Of a stretch of DNA of 64,000 nucleotides, positions 17,520 to 26,087 are shown in pieces. A model generated the notes under the pieces. It was not told where the DNA came from. It saw nothing but the letters and a program-made list of their open reading frames with translations, and did no database searches. The stretch spans positions 35,292 to 99,291 of the forward strand of contig JAGAKH010000023.1 in assembly GCA_017625725.1 (NCBI GenBank), read 5' to 3'. The first letter of the stretch is position 1, and each line of letters starts with the position of its first letter. The DNA comes from Bacteroidales bacterium. Lineage in GTDB: Bacteria > Bacteroidota > Bacteroidia > Bacteroidales > UBA932. The translations under genes were made by a program, and so were the position numbers.

Positions 17520-18539
17520 ATGAAGAAGATCCTTTCAATGCTTGCCATCGCTGTTGCAGCTGCCGCTTGCGGTCAGCCTGCACAGCAGGATGAGCAGGAG
17601 CCGTTGACTGTAATCTTTGATACAGACCTCGGCAATGATGTGGACGACGCCATTGCTATGGATCTCCTCTATAAATATGCGGACGAGGGCAAGATATCCA
17701 TCCTTGCTGAGGGCATCACCAAGGATGGCCTTGCTCCGGCCGAATTCATGGATGTCCTCAACAATTGGTACGGCCACCCTGATATTCCTTTCGGAATAAT
17801 TCTCAATGGTGTGGATTGCGAGACTGATGCAGTCAATTATGCCAAGGCCGTAAACGCCTTGACAGATGCAGAAGGCAAGCCACTTTTCAAGAGGACCGAA
17901 GGAATGGACTATTCGAAGCTCCCTCAGACTCATCTTATGTACAGACAGCTTCTGTCTGAGGCGGCCGACAAGTCTGTGACCCTCGTTGTAGTCGGTTTCT
18001 CGACCAATATCTTCCGTCTTCTCGAAAGTCCTGCAGACGAAATCTCTCCGCTTACAGGAAAGGAACTCATTGCAGCAAAGGTCAGGAACCTTGTCATGAT
18101 GGCAGGCTGCTTTGACGGAAGCAATCCGAGCGAGTATAATGTCTGGAAGGATATCCCTGCAGCACAGAAGATTGTTGCTGAGTGGCCTACAGACCTTGTT
18201 TTCGCCCCTTTCGAGCTTGGTGTACAGGTGTGCTACCCTGCAACAAGCATAGAGAACGACTTCACATGGGCTGAGGCTCATCCTATGGTCGAGGCTTACA
18301 AGGCATATTTACCAATGCCGTATGACCGTCCATGCTGGGATCCGGCAGCTCTTGTGTATGCAGTCGAGGGAGACAGGTGGTTCGGTGTTTCCGAGCCGGG
18401 TAAGATCTCTATTTCGGATGGAGGAACAACGACATTCGAAGTCTGTGAAAACGGAAGACATCGCTATCTTACCGTAACACCTGAGCAGGCGGTTGCACTC
18501 ACAGACCACATTGTGGAGGTTGTTTCAAGACCATTATAA
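17520..18539 (+). CDS. Lipoprotein nucleoside hydrolase (inosine-uridine-preferring type)
   Basis: A 339-residue protein that should hydrolyse ribonucleosides to ribose and free base. A lipoprotein signal (lipid Cys17) is followed by the hallmark calcium/ribose-binding motif VIFDTDLGNDVDDAIA (residues 31-46) with its four aspartates; further family features are LVVVGFSTNIFRLLES, the VRNLVMMAGCF core and WDPAALVYAVEGDRWF near the C-terminus. The export signal places it outside the cytoplasm, unlike most characterised members. Six bases separate it from the FISUMP gene. In the B. thetaiotaomicron ribose locus the counterpart is RusNH. Confidence 0.9.
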   Translation: MKKILSMLAIAVAAAACGQPAQQDEQEPLTVIFDTDLGNDVDDAIAMDLLYKYADEGKISILAEGITKDGLAPAEFMDVLNNWYGHPDIPFGIILNGVDCETDAVNYAKAVNALTDAEGKPLFKRTEGMDYSKLPQTHLMYRQLLSEAADKSVTLVVVGFSTNIFRLLESPADEISPLTGKELIAAKVRNLVMMAGCFDGSNPSEYNVWKDIPAAQKIVAEWPTDLVFAPFELGVQVCYPATSIENDFTWAEAHPMVEAYKAYLPMPYDRPCWDPAALVYAVEGDRWFGVSEPGKISISDGGTTTFEVCENGRHRYLTVTPEQAVALTDHIVEVVSRPL

Positions 18540-18554
18540 TTGATTCAATACAGG

Positions 18555-18591
18555 GAGCGGCTCTTGGTCATGGCCAAGGTCGCTCTCATTT
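18555..18591 (+). terminator. Stem-loop between nucleoside hydrolase and CotH genes
   Basis: GAGCG and CTTGG pair with CCAAG and CGCTC around a short loop, followed by a modest T-rich stretch. It may end or weaken transcription before the CotH gene, which starts at 18598. Confidence 0.5.
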
Positions 18592-18597
18592 TATCTT

Positions 18598-20583
18598 ATG
18601 AAAAGGTTTCATTTTTTCGGGGTTTTATTGCTCGCGATTTCGACTGTAGGATGCGATCTGCAGGAGAAGGATATTGATGTCAAGGAAGTCATGACCCTTG
18701 ACGTCAGTGAAGCTGAGCTTAACCATACTTCACAGGTTCTGGAAGTTACGGCATCCGGTTCCGGTCACTGGTATCTGGAGGAATCATGTGATTGGATCAC
18801 TCCTTCTGTTACGGAAGGTGCTGAATCAGGCAAGGTGGAGTTCAATGTGTCGAAAAATTCAAATGAAACCGAAAGATCGGCAATCGTCATCTTCCGCTGC
18901 GGAGAGACCACTGCTTTGCTGACGATTGTCCAGAAAGGCTGGGACGGGACTTTGCAGATATCTGACAGATTGTCCGGTACCGTCATCGGAACGAAGTATT
19001 CGATTGATTATGCCGGAGGTAATCTGAAATCAATGACCGTGAACACAAAAGACAAGGTGTTCGACGGCAATTTCTATACTTTTTTCGCATCCTATGATGC
19101 CGATCATGCCTGGGTCGGCCTGGACCTTGGCAGGAAACACATCATCACCAAGGTCGGATGGTCTCCACGTGTGAATTTTCCTGACCAGGTCGAACTTGCC
19201 CTGATTGAAGGTGCCAACAGGGCTGATTTTACCGATGCCCTTCCGTTATGCATTGTCAAGAAATCCGGAGAAAATGCAGTCATGCATTATGCTGACATCT
19301 CATGCTCACGTGGATTCCGCTATGTCCGTTATGTGACTCCGGGCAACAGGCGATGCACCCTTTCTGAACTTGAGTTCCAGGGCTATCCCGGTGAGGGAGA
19401 TGATTCGCGGCTCTGCCAGCTCACCAATCTTCCGACTGTCGTAATCCACACTCCCGGTCGTGAAGAAATCACATCGAAGGAATATGAACTTTCCAGCGAT
19501 GTCTACATCATATCAGAAAACGGTACGGACTTTCTTGCTACCACAGGGACTGGGGTCAGAGGACGCGGAAACTCGACTTGGAATCTGCCGAAGAAACCGT
19601 ACAGACTGAAATTTGCCTCCAAGCAAAGTCCTCTCGGGGCACCGGCTTCTGCAAAGAAATGGACCCTATTGAGCAATTATGGCGACAAGTCTCTGTTGAG
19701 GAACATGACCGCCTTTGAGGTGAGCCGTAGGGTGGGACTCAGCTACACCCCATTCAGCCATCCGGTTGACCTTATAATAAACAGCGAATACCGTGGCAAT
19801 TATCTGCTCTGCGACCAGGTGGAGGCCGCTTCCGGCAGGGTTGAGGCCAAGGATGGATATCTTATAGAGATAGACGCCTATGCATATAGCGAGGATGTCT
19901 GGTTCCAGACATCGAACGGAACACCTGTGACAATCAAGCATCCGGATGAGGATGACATCACGCAGCAGCAGAGAGAATTCATAGCGGATTATTTCTCCCG
20001 CATGGAGGATGCAGTCTTGTCCGCCAACTATACGGATCCTGTTTCCGGCTACCGTAAATACCTTGATCTGGATAGTTTCCTGCGTAACTTCATAGTGGGT
20101 GAGTTCTGCGGAAATGTGGATGCTTTCTGGAGTGTCTATATGTATAAGGATGCCTCCGACGGCAAGCTTTACACGGGTCCGACCTGGGACCATGACCTGT
20201 CTCTGGAAAATGACCACAGGCTTTATCCGACCAACGATCTTCCGGATTTTGTCTATGCTTGCCGTGGTTCTGTTGCAAGCAGTGCAGTGCGTAAGATGGT
20301 GACAAGAATCGTCAAGGAAGACCCTCAGGCCAAGGCTCGTCTTCTGGAAATCTGGGACGGAGTGAAGGGGAAAGGAGGACTTTCAGACCTGAGCGATGTA
20401 ATTGACGAAAAGGCTGCTTTGCTTCAGGAATCACAGCAGCTCAACTTCAAGAGATGGAAGATACTTGACAAGATAGTTCACCAGAATTTCCAGGCCCTTG
20501 GCTCCTATGATGCGGAAGTCGGGACTGTAAGGAACTATGTGACAGAACGCGTGGAAACCCTCGACGCCCTTTTAAGACGATAA
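18598..20583 (+). CDS. CotH-kinase lipoprotein with BACON and discoidin-like domains
   Basis: A 661-residue lipoprotein (STVGC, then DLQEKDIDV). Order: BACON-like domain (about 30-115, with WITPSVTEGAESGKVEFNV), discoidin/F5-8C-like domain (about 125-265, VFDGNFYTFFASYDADHAWVGL and RYVRYVTPGN), then a CotH-kinase domain (about 285-620) with VRGRGNSTWNLPKKPYRLKF, LSNYGDKSLLRN, GNYLLCDQVEA and GPTWDHDLSLEN, the last holding the predicted metal-binding Asp residues. CotH proteins are atypical protein kinases first known from Bacillus spores; related domains occur in many secreted bacterial proteins. Here it closes the ribose operon, possibly behind a partial terminator. Its substrate and whether it phosphorylates sugar or protein are unknown. 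Confidence 0.82.
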   Translation: MKRFHFFGVLLLAISTVGCDLQEKDIDVKEVMTLDVSEAELNHTSQVLEVTASGSGHWYLEESCDWITPSVTEGAESGKVEFNVSKNSNETERSAIVIFRCGETTALLTIVQKGWDGTLQISDRLSGTVIGTKYSIDYAGGNLKSMTVNTKDKVFDGNFYTFFASYDADHAWVGLDLGRKHIITKVGWSPRVNFPDQVELALIEGANRADFTDALPLCIVKKSGENAVMHYADISCSRGFRYVRYVTPGNRRCTLSELEFQGYPGEGDDSRLCQLTNLPTVVIHTPGREEITSKEYELSSDVYIISENGTDFLATTGTGVRGRGNSTWNLPKKPYRLKFASKQSPLGAPASAKKWTLLSNYGDKSLLRNMTAFEVSRRVGLSYTPFSHPVDLIINSEYRGNYLLCDQVEAASGRVEAKDGYLIEIDAYAYSEDVWFQTSNGTPVTIKHPDEDDITQQQREFIADYFSRMEDAVLSANYTDPVSGYRKYLDLDSFLRNFIVGEFCGNVDAFWSVYMYKDASDGKLYTGPTWDHDLSLENDHRLYPTNDLPDFVYACRGSVASSAVRKMVTRIVKEDPQAKARLLEIWDGVKGKGGLSDLSDVIDEKAALLQESQQLNFKRWKILDKIVHQNFQALGSYDAEVGTVRNYVTERVETLDALLRR

Positions 20584-20599
20584 ACCTTTCCGGTCATAG

Positions 20600-20630
20600 T
20601 TTGCATTCTCGTTGAAAAATGTTAGTTTTG
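20600..20630 (+). promoter_or_regulatory. Promoter for aminopeptidase P gene
   Basis: TTTG (20600-20603), exactly 19 bases, then TAGTTTTG (20623-20630): a complete Bacteroidota promoter 17 bases upstream of the ATG at 20647. Confidence 0.7.
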
Positions 20631-20646
20631 TGAGGATGTAAAATTT

Positions 20647-22098
20647 ATGACTATGTTTGAAGCGAGTGTATATGTAAACAGACGCAAGGCCTTGGTTGAA
20701 AGGATGGCGTCAATGACCGGAAATGGTTCAAGGGGAATAGCTGTATTCCTGGGAAATGTGGATGCTGCGATGAATTACCGCGGAAATGATTACAAGTTCC
20801 GTCAGGACAGCAGCTTCATGTATTTCTGGGGGATAGATGAGCCTGGTTTTGCAGCCGTTCTTGATCTTGACAGTGCTGAGGAATGTCTCTATGGCAATGA
20901 TGTAGATATTGACGATATCATCTGGATGGGACCTCAGCCGACAGTCGCGTCAAAGGGTACGTCCGTCGGATGTTCTTCTACAAAGCCTCTTTCATATTTT
21001 GATAAAGCCGTTATTGATGCGGTAGCTGCCGGTCGTCCGGTTCACTTCCTTCCTCCTGCAAGATACTACAATCAGATGAAGCTGGCAGAGTTGACCGGCA
21101 TTCCTTCAGCAGATGTCCGCAAGGTGGCACCGATTGCAGCTGACGGCGGCAGACATGCATCAGAGGAACTTGTAAAGGCTGTCGTGGCTCTTCGTCTTAT
21201 CAAGGAGCAGTGCGAAATCGATGCAATCGACCATGCTTGCGAAATCGGCTATCTTATGCACACCGAAGCCAGACGCGGATGCAAGCCGGGTGTCCTTGAG
21301 CAGGAAATCGTCGGACGCATGGAAGGCATAACCCTTTCCAAAGGTTGGGGTGTCTCATTTACAACCATTCTTTCGCAGAACGGAGAAACCCTCCATAATC
21401 ACTCTCACCATCAGATCATTACTCCTGGCCGTCTTCTCGTTGTCGATGCAGGAGCAGAAAGCAATGCCCACTATGCTTCAGATTTCACAAGAACCTATCC
21501 TTGCAGCGGAAAGTTCACGACAAAGCAGCGTGAAATCTATGATATAGTTGAGCAGGCAAATGAAGTTGCGTTCAGCCTGACCAGGCCAGGTACTTCCTAC
21601 TGGGACGTCCATTGTGCGACAGTCCGTTATATGCTCGAGCAGCTCAAGGCTCTGGATTTTGTCCGCGGTGATGTGGATGAGATGGTAGCCTGCGGCATTT
21701 CCGGTCTGTTCATGCCTCATGGACTTGGACATAACATGGGTATGGATGTCCATGATATGGAAGATCTTGGAGAAAACTATGTGGGATACGGTGATGAACG
21801 CCAGCGTTCTCCGCTTTTGGGAATGGGTAATCTGCGTATGGCCCGTGACCTTAAGCCGGGACATGTGGTCACGGACGAGCCGGGCATTTATTTCATACCT
21901 GCCCTTATCGAGCAGTGGAAGAGGGAAGGAACCGACAGAGGATTCGTCAATTATTCAAAGCTTGAAGAGTATTACGATTTCGGAGGCATACGTCTTGAAG
22001 ATGATGTCCTGGTGACGGCGGAAGGAGCCCGCAGACTCGGTTCTCGTCGTCTCCCTATAAAGTCGTCTGAAATAGAAGATATAATGTCACAGGAGTAA
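20647..22098 (+). CDS. pepP: Xaa-Pro aminopeptidase (aminopeptidase P, M24B)
   Basis: A 483-residue cytosolic metallopeptidase releasing N-terminal residues preceding proline. A creatinase-type N-terminal domain (about 1-170) leads into the pita-bread fold. The five metal ligands are visible: Asp in VVDAGAESNAHYASD (two), His in MPHGLGHNMGMDVHD, Glu in TDEPGIYFIPA and Glu in GGIRLEDDVLVT. No export signal. It has its own promoter and is followed after one base by the DUF456 gene. Confidence 0.93.
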   Translation: MTMFEASVYVNRRKALVERMASMTGNGSRGIAVFLGNVDAAMNYRGNDYKFRQDSSFMYFWGIDEPGFAAVLDLDSAEECLYGNDVDIDDIIWMGPQPTVASKGTSVGCSSTKPLSYFDKAVIDAVAAGRPVHFLPPARYYNQMKLAELTGIPSADVRKVAPIAADGGRHASEELVKAVVALRLIKEQCEIDAIDHACEIGYLMHTEARRGCKPGVLEQEIVGRMEGITLSKGWGVSFTTILSQNGETLHNHSHHQIITPGRLLVVDAGAESNAHYASDFTRTYPCSGKFTTKQREIYDIVEQANEVAFSLTRPGTSYWDVHCATVRYMLEQLKALDFVRGDVDEMVACGISGLFMPHGLGHNMGMDVHDMEDLGENYVGYGDERQRSPLLGMGNLRMARDLKPGHVVTDEPGIYFIPALIEQWKREGTDRGFVNYSKLEEYYDFGGIRLEDDVLVTAEGARRLGSRRLPIKSSEIEDIMSQE

Positions 22099-22099
22099 T

Positions 22100-22594
22100 A
22101 TGGAAACCGTCATTTCAATCCTGGCCATTCTGGCCGGTATAATCGGCATTGCCGGCAGTATTCTTCCGGGACTTCCGGGTACCCCGATAAGCTGGGTGGG
22201 CATGCTCATGCTATATCTGTGGGGAAACGGGACAAATGCAGCCGGGGATCCTATGTCCCTTAAGGCTCTGATCATTTGGGGAGTGATAGTCGTTGTCGTG
22301 TCCGTCATAGACTATATCGTTCCTATGTATTTCACAAAGATCACCGGTGGCAGCAGGTACGCAGAGAGAGGTGCTATGGCTGGACTCATCCTTGGTATCA
22401 TCTTTACCCCTATAGGCATGATCCTGGGATCTTTTCTCGGTGCATTCCTGTCGGAGCTGTATTGGGGTAAAAAAGATGCCGGCAGAGCTTTAAAAGCTGC
22501 TGTCGGCTCATTTCTAGGATTCATCACAGGCACAGGTCTCAAGACTATCGTTGCCTGCATGATGATGTGGAAGATTATCGTCTTCGCTTTCTGA
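22100..22594 (+). CDS. DUF456 membrane protein
   Basis: A 164-residue integral membrane protein with about four hydrophobic segments. Glycine-rich helices such as IAGIIGIAGSILPGLPGTPISWVG (22 residues spanning about 9-32; core LPGLPGTP) and GLILGIIFTPIGMILGSFLG are characteristic of the DUF456 family, whose function is not established. It starts two bases after the aminopeptidase stop, so the two are probably translated from one transcript. Its stop abuts the convergent GH109-like gene. Confidence 0.8.
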   Translation: METVISILAILAGIIGIAGSILPGLPGTPISWVGMLMLYLWGNGTNAAGDPMSLKALIIWGVIVVVVSVIDYIVPMYFTKITGGSRYAERGAMAGLILGIIFTPIGMILGSFLGAFLSELYWGKKDAGRALKAAVGSFLGFITGTGLKTIVACMMMWKIIVFAF

Positions 22595-24016
22595 TCACTC
22601 CTTGATTGCGAGTTTAAGTCCGTCTGTCTTGTTCCAGTCTCCGCGTGTGAAGTCTGGCATCACGACAGGAATGTTGCCATTTTCGATTGAAACCCTTGTG
22701 AGTTCACCGAGGCATGACCACTCTGCTGCGTCGTAAACGTCCTGGTCGAGCGGAAGGCCGTTCTGGAGACAGTAGATGAGGCGGTAGTCCATGATGAAGT
22801 CCATTCCACCGTGTCCTCCGACCTGCTTTGCCTTCTCTTCGATGTCTCGTGCTATAGGGTGCTTGTACTGCTCCATAAGTGCGTCGCGTACTTCGTTGCT
22901 GAGATAAGCTTCACCGTCGCTTGCTGAGCCGCTGAGATCATCGACCGCCTTGCTGCCATCGATCTGACGGCCTTCTGTGCGGATGGAGTAACCTTCGTTA
23001 GGATACTTGTTTGCGAATCCTTCAGTTCCCTCGACCTGATACATGCGGTTGTATGGGCGTGGAGTGACAACGTTGTGCTGAATCTCGATGATCTTGCCCT
23101 TCTCTGTCTGGATGAGTGTGATGGTGTGGTCTCCGTTTGCATATTCGGTCTCACCGAACTGCTCAGCAACCTTCAATCCGTTGAACGCCTTGGTATCCAT
23201 TGAAATGAGGGTGTTCATCTTGTCTCCTCTATGGATGTTGAGTACCTGACATGCTGGGCCGAGGCCGTGGGTAGGATATACGTCACCGCGGTGCTTCTTG
23301 TTGAATTCATATCTCCAGGACCTGTAGTAATCCTTCCAGTATGGATCGAGATTGTGGATATAAGCACCTTCTGCGTGGATGATCTCACCGAAGAGACCCT
23401 GCTGGGCCATATTGAGAGTTGTGAGTTCGAAGAAGTCGTAGACGCAGTTCTCGAGCATCATGCAGTGACGGCGGGTCTTTTCTGCTGTGTTCACGAGCTG
23501 CCAGCACTCGTCGATGCTTGTAGCTGCAGGAACCTCGATGGCAACATGCTTGCCCTGCTCCATTGCGTATACAGCCATAGGAGTATGCATCTTCCAGTCT
23601 GTCACGATGTAGACGAGGTCAAGGTCCTCTCTCTGGCAGAGCTCTTTCCATGCTTCTTCGCTTCCGAAATATGCATCAGCGGCAGGTCTTCCACGCTCGG
23701 CGAGAAGTTGCTGAATCTCGTTTACCCTGTCTTCCTCGATGTCGCAGAGAGCAACGATTTCCACTCCGTCGATGTATGTGAAACGATCGACAGCACCGTC
23801 ACCTCTCATTCCAAGTCCGATGAATCCGACTCTAACGGTGTCAATAGGGTCTACGGAGAAACCGATCATTGAAATCTGGTCGGCAGGACGCTCAGGAGTG
23901 TTGTAGACAGCAACTCCGTCCTTGATTTCATATCCGTAGCCGCAGTCGTTGCAGCAGGATACGGCGCAAAGCAATGCAGCTGTTGCAGCCAAAATGGATG
24001 TTAAGATCTTTTTCAT
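22595..24016 (-). CDS. GH109-like oxidoreductase-fold glycosidase (predicted alpha-N-acetylgalactosaminidase)
   Basis: A 473-residue lipoprotein (AVSC) of the Gfo/Idh/MocA fold. The NAD site VGFIGLGMRGDGAVDR (about residues 63-78) is followed by the GH109 pattern: VAIEVPAATSIDECWQLVNTAE core (residues about 148-168), MLENCVYDFFELTTLNMA, and YPTHGLGPACQVLNI with the conserved Tyr/His. GH109 enzymes cleave alpha-GalNAc by transient NAD-dependent oxidation of C3, as in blood-group A removal. It is last in the minus-strand operon after PfkB kinase and GH36-like genes, which supports an alpha-GalNAc target. Some GH109-like proteins act on other sugars, so specificity is provisional. Confidence 0.82.
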   Translation of the reverse strand: MKKILTSILAATAALLCAVSCCNDCGYGYEIKDGVAVYNTPERPADQISMIGFSVDPIDTVRVGFIGLGMRGDGAVDRFTYIDGVEIVALCDIEEDRVNEIQQLLAERGRPAADAYFGSEEAWKELCQREDLDLVYIVTDWKMHTPMAVYAMEQGKHVAIEVPAATSIDECWQLVNTAEKTRRHCMMLENCVYDFFELTTLNMAQQGLFGEIIHAEGAYIHNLDPYWKDYYRSWRYEFNKKHRGDVYPTHGLGPACQVLNIHRGDKMNTLISMDTKAFNGLKVAEQFGETEYANGDHTITLIQTEKGKIIEIQHNVVTPRPYNRMYQVEGTEGFANKYPNEGYSIRTEGRQIDGSKAVDDLSGSASDGEAYLSNEVRDALMEQYKHPIARDIEEKAKQVGGHGGMDFIMDYRLIYCLQNGLPLDQDVYDAAEWSCLGELTRVSIENGNIPVVMPDFTRGDWNKTDGLKLAIKE

Positions 24017-24041
24017 GTGAATTATGTGTTTTAATTATCTG

Positions 24042-26078
24042 CTATTCTTCTGCGGCAGGTTTTACCTCAATAAGATAATTTCTTTCAAAGGTAGGGAAAA
24101 TATATGGATTGTCACCGTCAACCGTGTATGAATGTCTGTTGTCGGATGCATACTCGGTCACAATGTATTCCTTGCCGGCATCAAGTCCTCTCAGTTCTAT
24201 CTGGCCTCCATCCCAGTTGTCAGCATAGAATGCATAGTAGAGGGCTCCGTCCTTGGATATGGTGTGTGTCTCAGGAACATCGAATCTGATGTCATAAAGA
24301 TTGAGGTATTCTCCCTTTGAAAGCATCTTTTCATTATAGATGCTGACCCATTTCTTCAATGCTGCCTCTTTCTCCGGTGTGAGGAGGTATCCGTCACCCC
24401 TTACATTAGGATTAGGCTTAGGCCATGTGAACTTGGAGCCGATGACTCCACCGATACCGATCTGGGTGCCGTAGTCGTTACCCTCGTCGCTCAATTCGAC
24501 ATGGTCGGCATAATATGCCATCTCAGGACACATTGCACCGTAAACCTTTCTCTTCATACGTATCTGGGCACTTGAGGTAGGGTCGGAAGCGACAGCCTGA
24601 TTCATGTGAGGGGTAAGGAAGAAGTTCATTGCACATCCGCAAGGGCAGATCTGCACCACAGAATACGGCTTGATCTCGCGTGCCTTGTTGAATATGTCTT
24701 CGAAGAATTCAGGAAGTCTTTCCACGGCCTCTTCCGGATACTCCAGACCGCTGTGATGATTGTGGTCCGGCAGACAGCAGTTGAGGTGCTGTCCGTCAAG
24801 CTTAAGGCCGTCGAACCCCCATTCTCCTATGAATCTTTCGACAAGGTCTATTGTATATTTTCTTGTTGTCTTGTTTACTGGGGACAGATACCAGCTGTCC
24901 CACCATGTGATATATTCAGGAGCTCCCTGTGCATCCATCAGAAGCATGTCAGGATTCTCTCTGAGTGCTCTTGTTCCGGGATCTGCTGCAAGAGGAGCCC
25001 ACCACAGCTTGGCTTTCAGACCATGAGAATGGATGGCATCCGTGATGCGTCTCATGTCCTTGGCTCCGTTGAACCTCTCGTTGGTCTCCCAGTCGCCTTC
25101 AGCTATCTGGAATCCGTCATCTACGTCAACCCACTTGAATCCCAGTTCCTTGACCTTAGGAAGTGTACCGAGGACTTCATCAACAGTGAATTTCCTTTCA
25201 TATCCCCATGCACACCAGACAGCTTCGAAAGCTTCTGGTTCTGAAGCCTGAGGCTGCCAACCCTGATGAGCCTGCATGAACTTGGCAAACTGGCTGAGAG
25301 GACCGAAGAAGTCACCCTTTCCCACAGAAATGAACTGTCTCCAGGTCTTCAGTGTGTCTCCCTTGTGCATGAGCACCGGCTCTTCGAATTCCTGCAGAAG
25401 AGACATGGTTGTGAAATCATCATAACGAACCTTCTTCACCGGCATCGATATGAGCTTGAGGTCCGGCTCCACAAGACCTGTGGAAATGTTTGCGTCCCTT
25501 CTCCAGAGTGTGACCATAGGGATTCCTCCGCCGTAGTCTGTGTTGTTCATTCCGAGGAAGTTCTTCTGGTAGAAACTTTCTTCTACAGGAAGGATCCAGT
25601 CGTCACGCCTAGCAGTCGAGGTAGGCTGGAAAGACCAGATCACTTCGTCGGATTTTACGCTGAGTTTATTTGATTCCAGAGCCTTTACGGTCAGGATCTT
25701 GTCTGAATGGTTGACATAACTGCTGCTGATAAGCACCATATCTTCGAAATCCGGCAGTGTCCGGACGGTAAGGATCTTTTCGATCTCATATCCGTCTTCC
25801 TTCCATGTTCCGTAGAGGGTGTATGTCTTTCCTTCCTCACAGCCGCATTCCTTTACTTCACGAAGTTTCCAGCTGTCTATAAGGGCTTCGTCGGCAATGA
25901 TGGCATCAGCTGCCTGAAAATCAGAGTGATATACGTCTGCACCTTCAGCTGATGAGATCACCTTGTAATGCATGTCATCATTGACAGAAAGTGTGATGTT
26001 CCCGTTGGTTACTGATGTGTATGAGCAAGCTGCCGTCATAAGGGCAGCTCCGATGATTGCAGAAAGTTTGGTTTTCAT
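24042..26078 (-). CDS. GH36-like alpha-galactosidase/alpha-N-acetylgalactosaminidase lipoprotein
   Basis: A 678-residue lipoprotein (signal MKTKLSAIIGAALMTAAC). A beta-sandwich N-terminal region (to about 280) precedes a TIM barrel with WVDVDDGFQIAEGDW, LKAKLWWAPLAADPG, the nucleophile in DGLKLDGQHLN (Asp428) and the likely acid/base in ASDPTSSAQ (Asp499), as in clan-D (GH27/GH36) enzymes. Between them sits CCLPDHNHHSG, and a CPCGC segment lies near 478-482, both less usual. It lies between the PfkB kinase gene (9-base gap) and the GH109 gene (25-base gap). Galactoside versus GalNAc preference cannot be read directly. Confidence 0.82.
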   Translation of the reverse strand: MKTKLSAIIGAALMTAACSYTSVTNGNITLSVNDDMHYKVISSAEGADVYHSDFQAADAIIADEALIDSWKLREVKECGCEEGKTYTLYGTWKEDGYEIEKILTVRTLPDFEDMVLISSSYVNHSDKILTVKALESNKLSVKSDEVIWSFQPTSTARRDDWILPVEESFYQKNFLGMNNTDYGGGIPMVTLWRRDANISTGLVEPDLKLISMPVKKVRYDDFTTMSLLQEFEEPVLMHKGDTLKTWRQFISVGKGDFFGPLSQFAKFMQAHQGWQPQASEPEAFEAVWCAWGYERKFTVDEVLGTLPKVKELGFKWVDVDDGFQIAEGDWETNERFNGAKDMRRITDAIHSHGLKAKLWWAPLAADPGTRALRENPDMLLMDAQGAPEYITWWDSWYLSPVNKTTRKYTIDLVERFIGEWGFDGLKLDGQHLNCCLPDHNHHSGLEYPEEAVERLPEFFEDIFNKAREIKPYSVVQICPCGCAMNFFLTPHMNQAVASDPTSSAQIRMKRKVYGAMCPEMAYYADHVELSDEGNDYGTQIGIGGVIGSKFTWPKPNPNVRGDGYLLTPEKEAALKKWVSIYNEKMLSKGEYLNLYDIRFDVPETHTISKDGALYYAFYADNWDGGQIELRGLDAGKEYIVTEYASDNRHSYTVDGDNPYIFPTFERNYLIEVKPAAEE

Positions 26079-26087
26079 AGTATCGGA

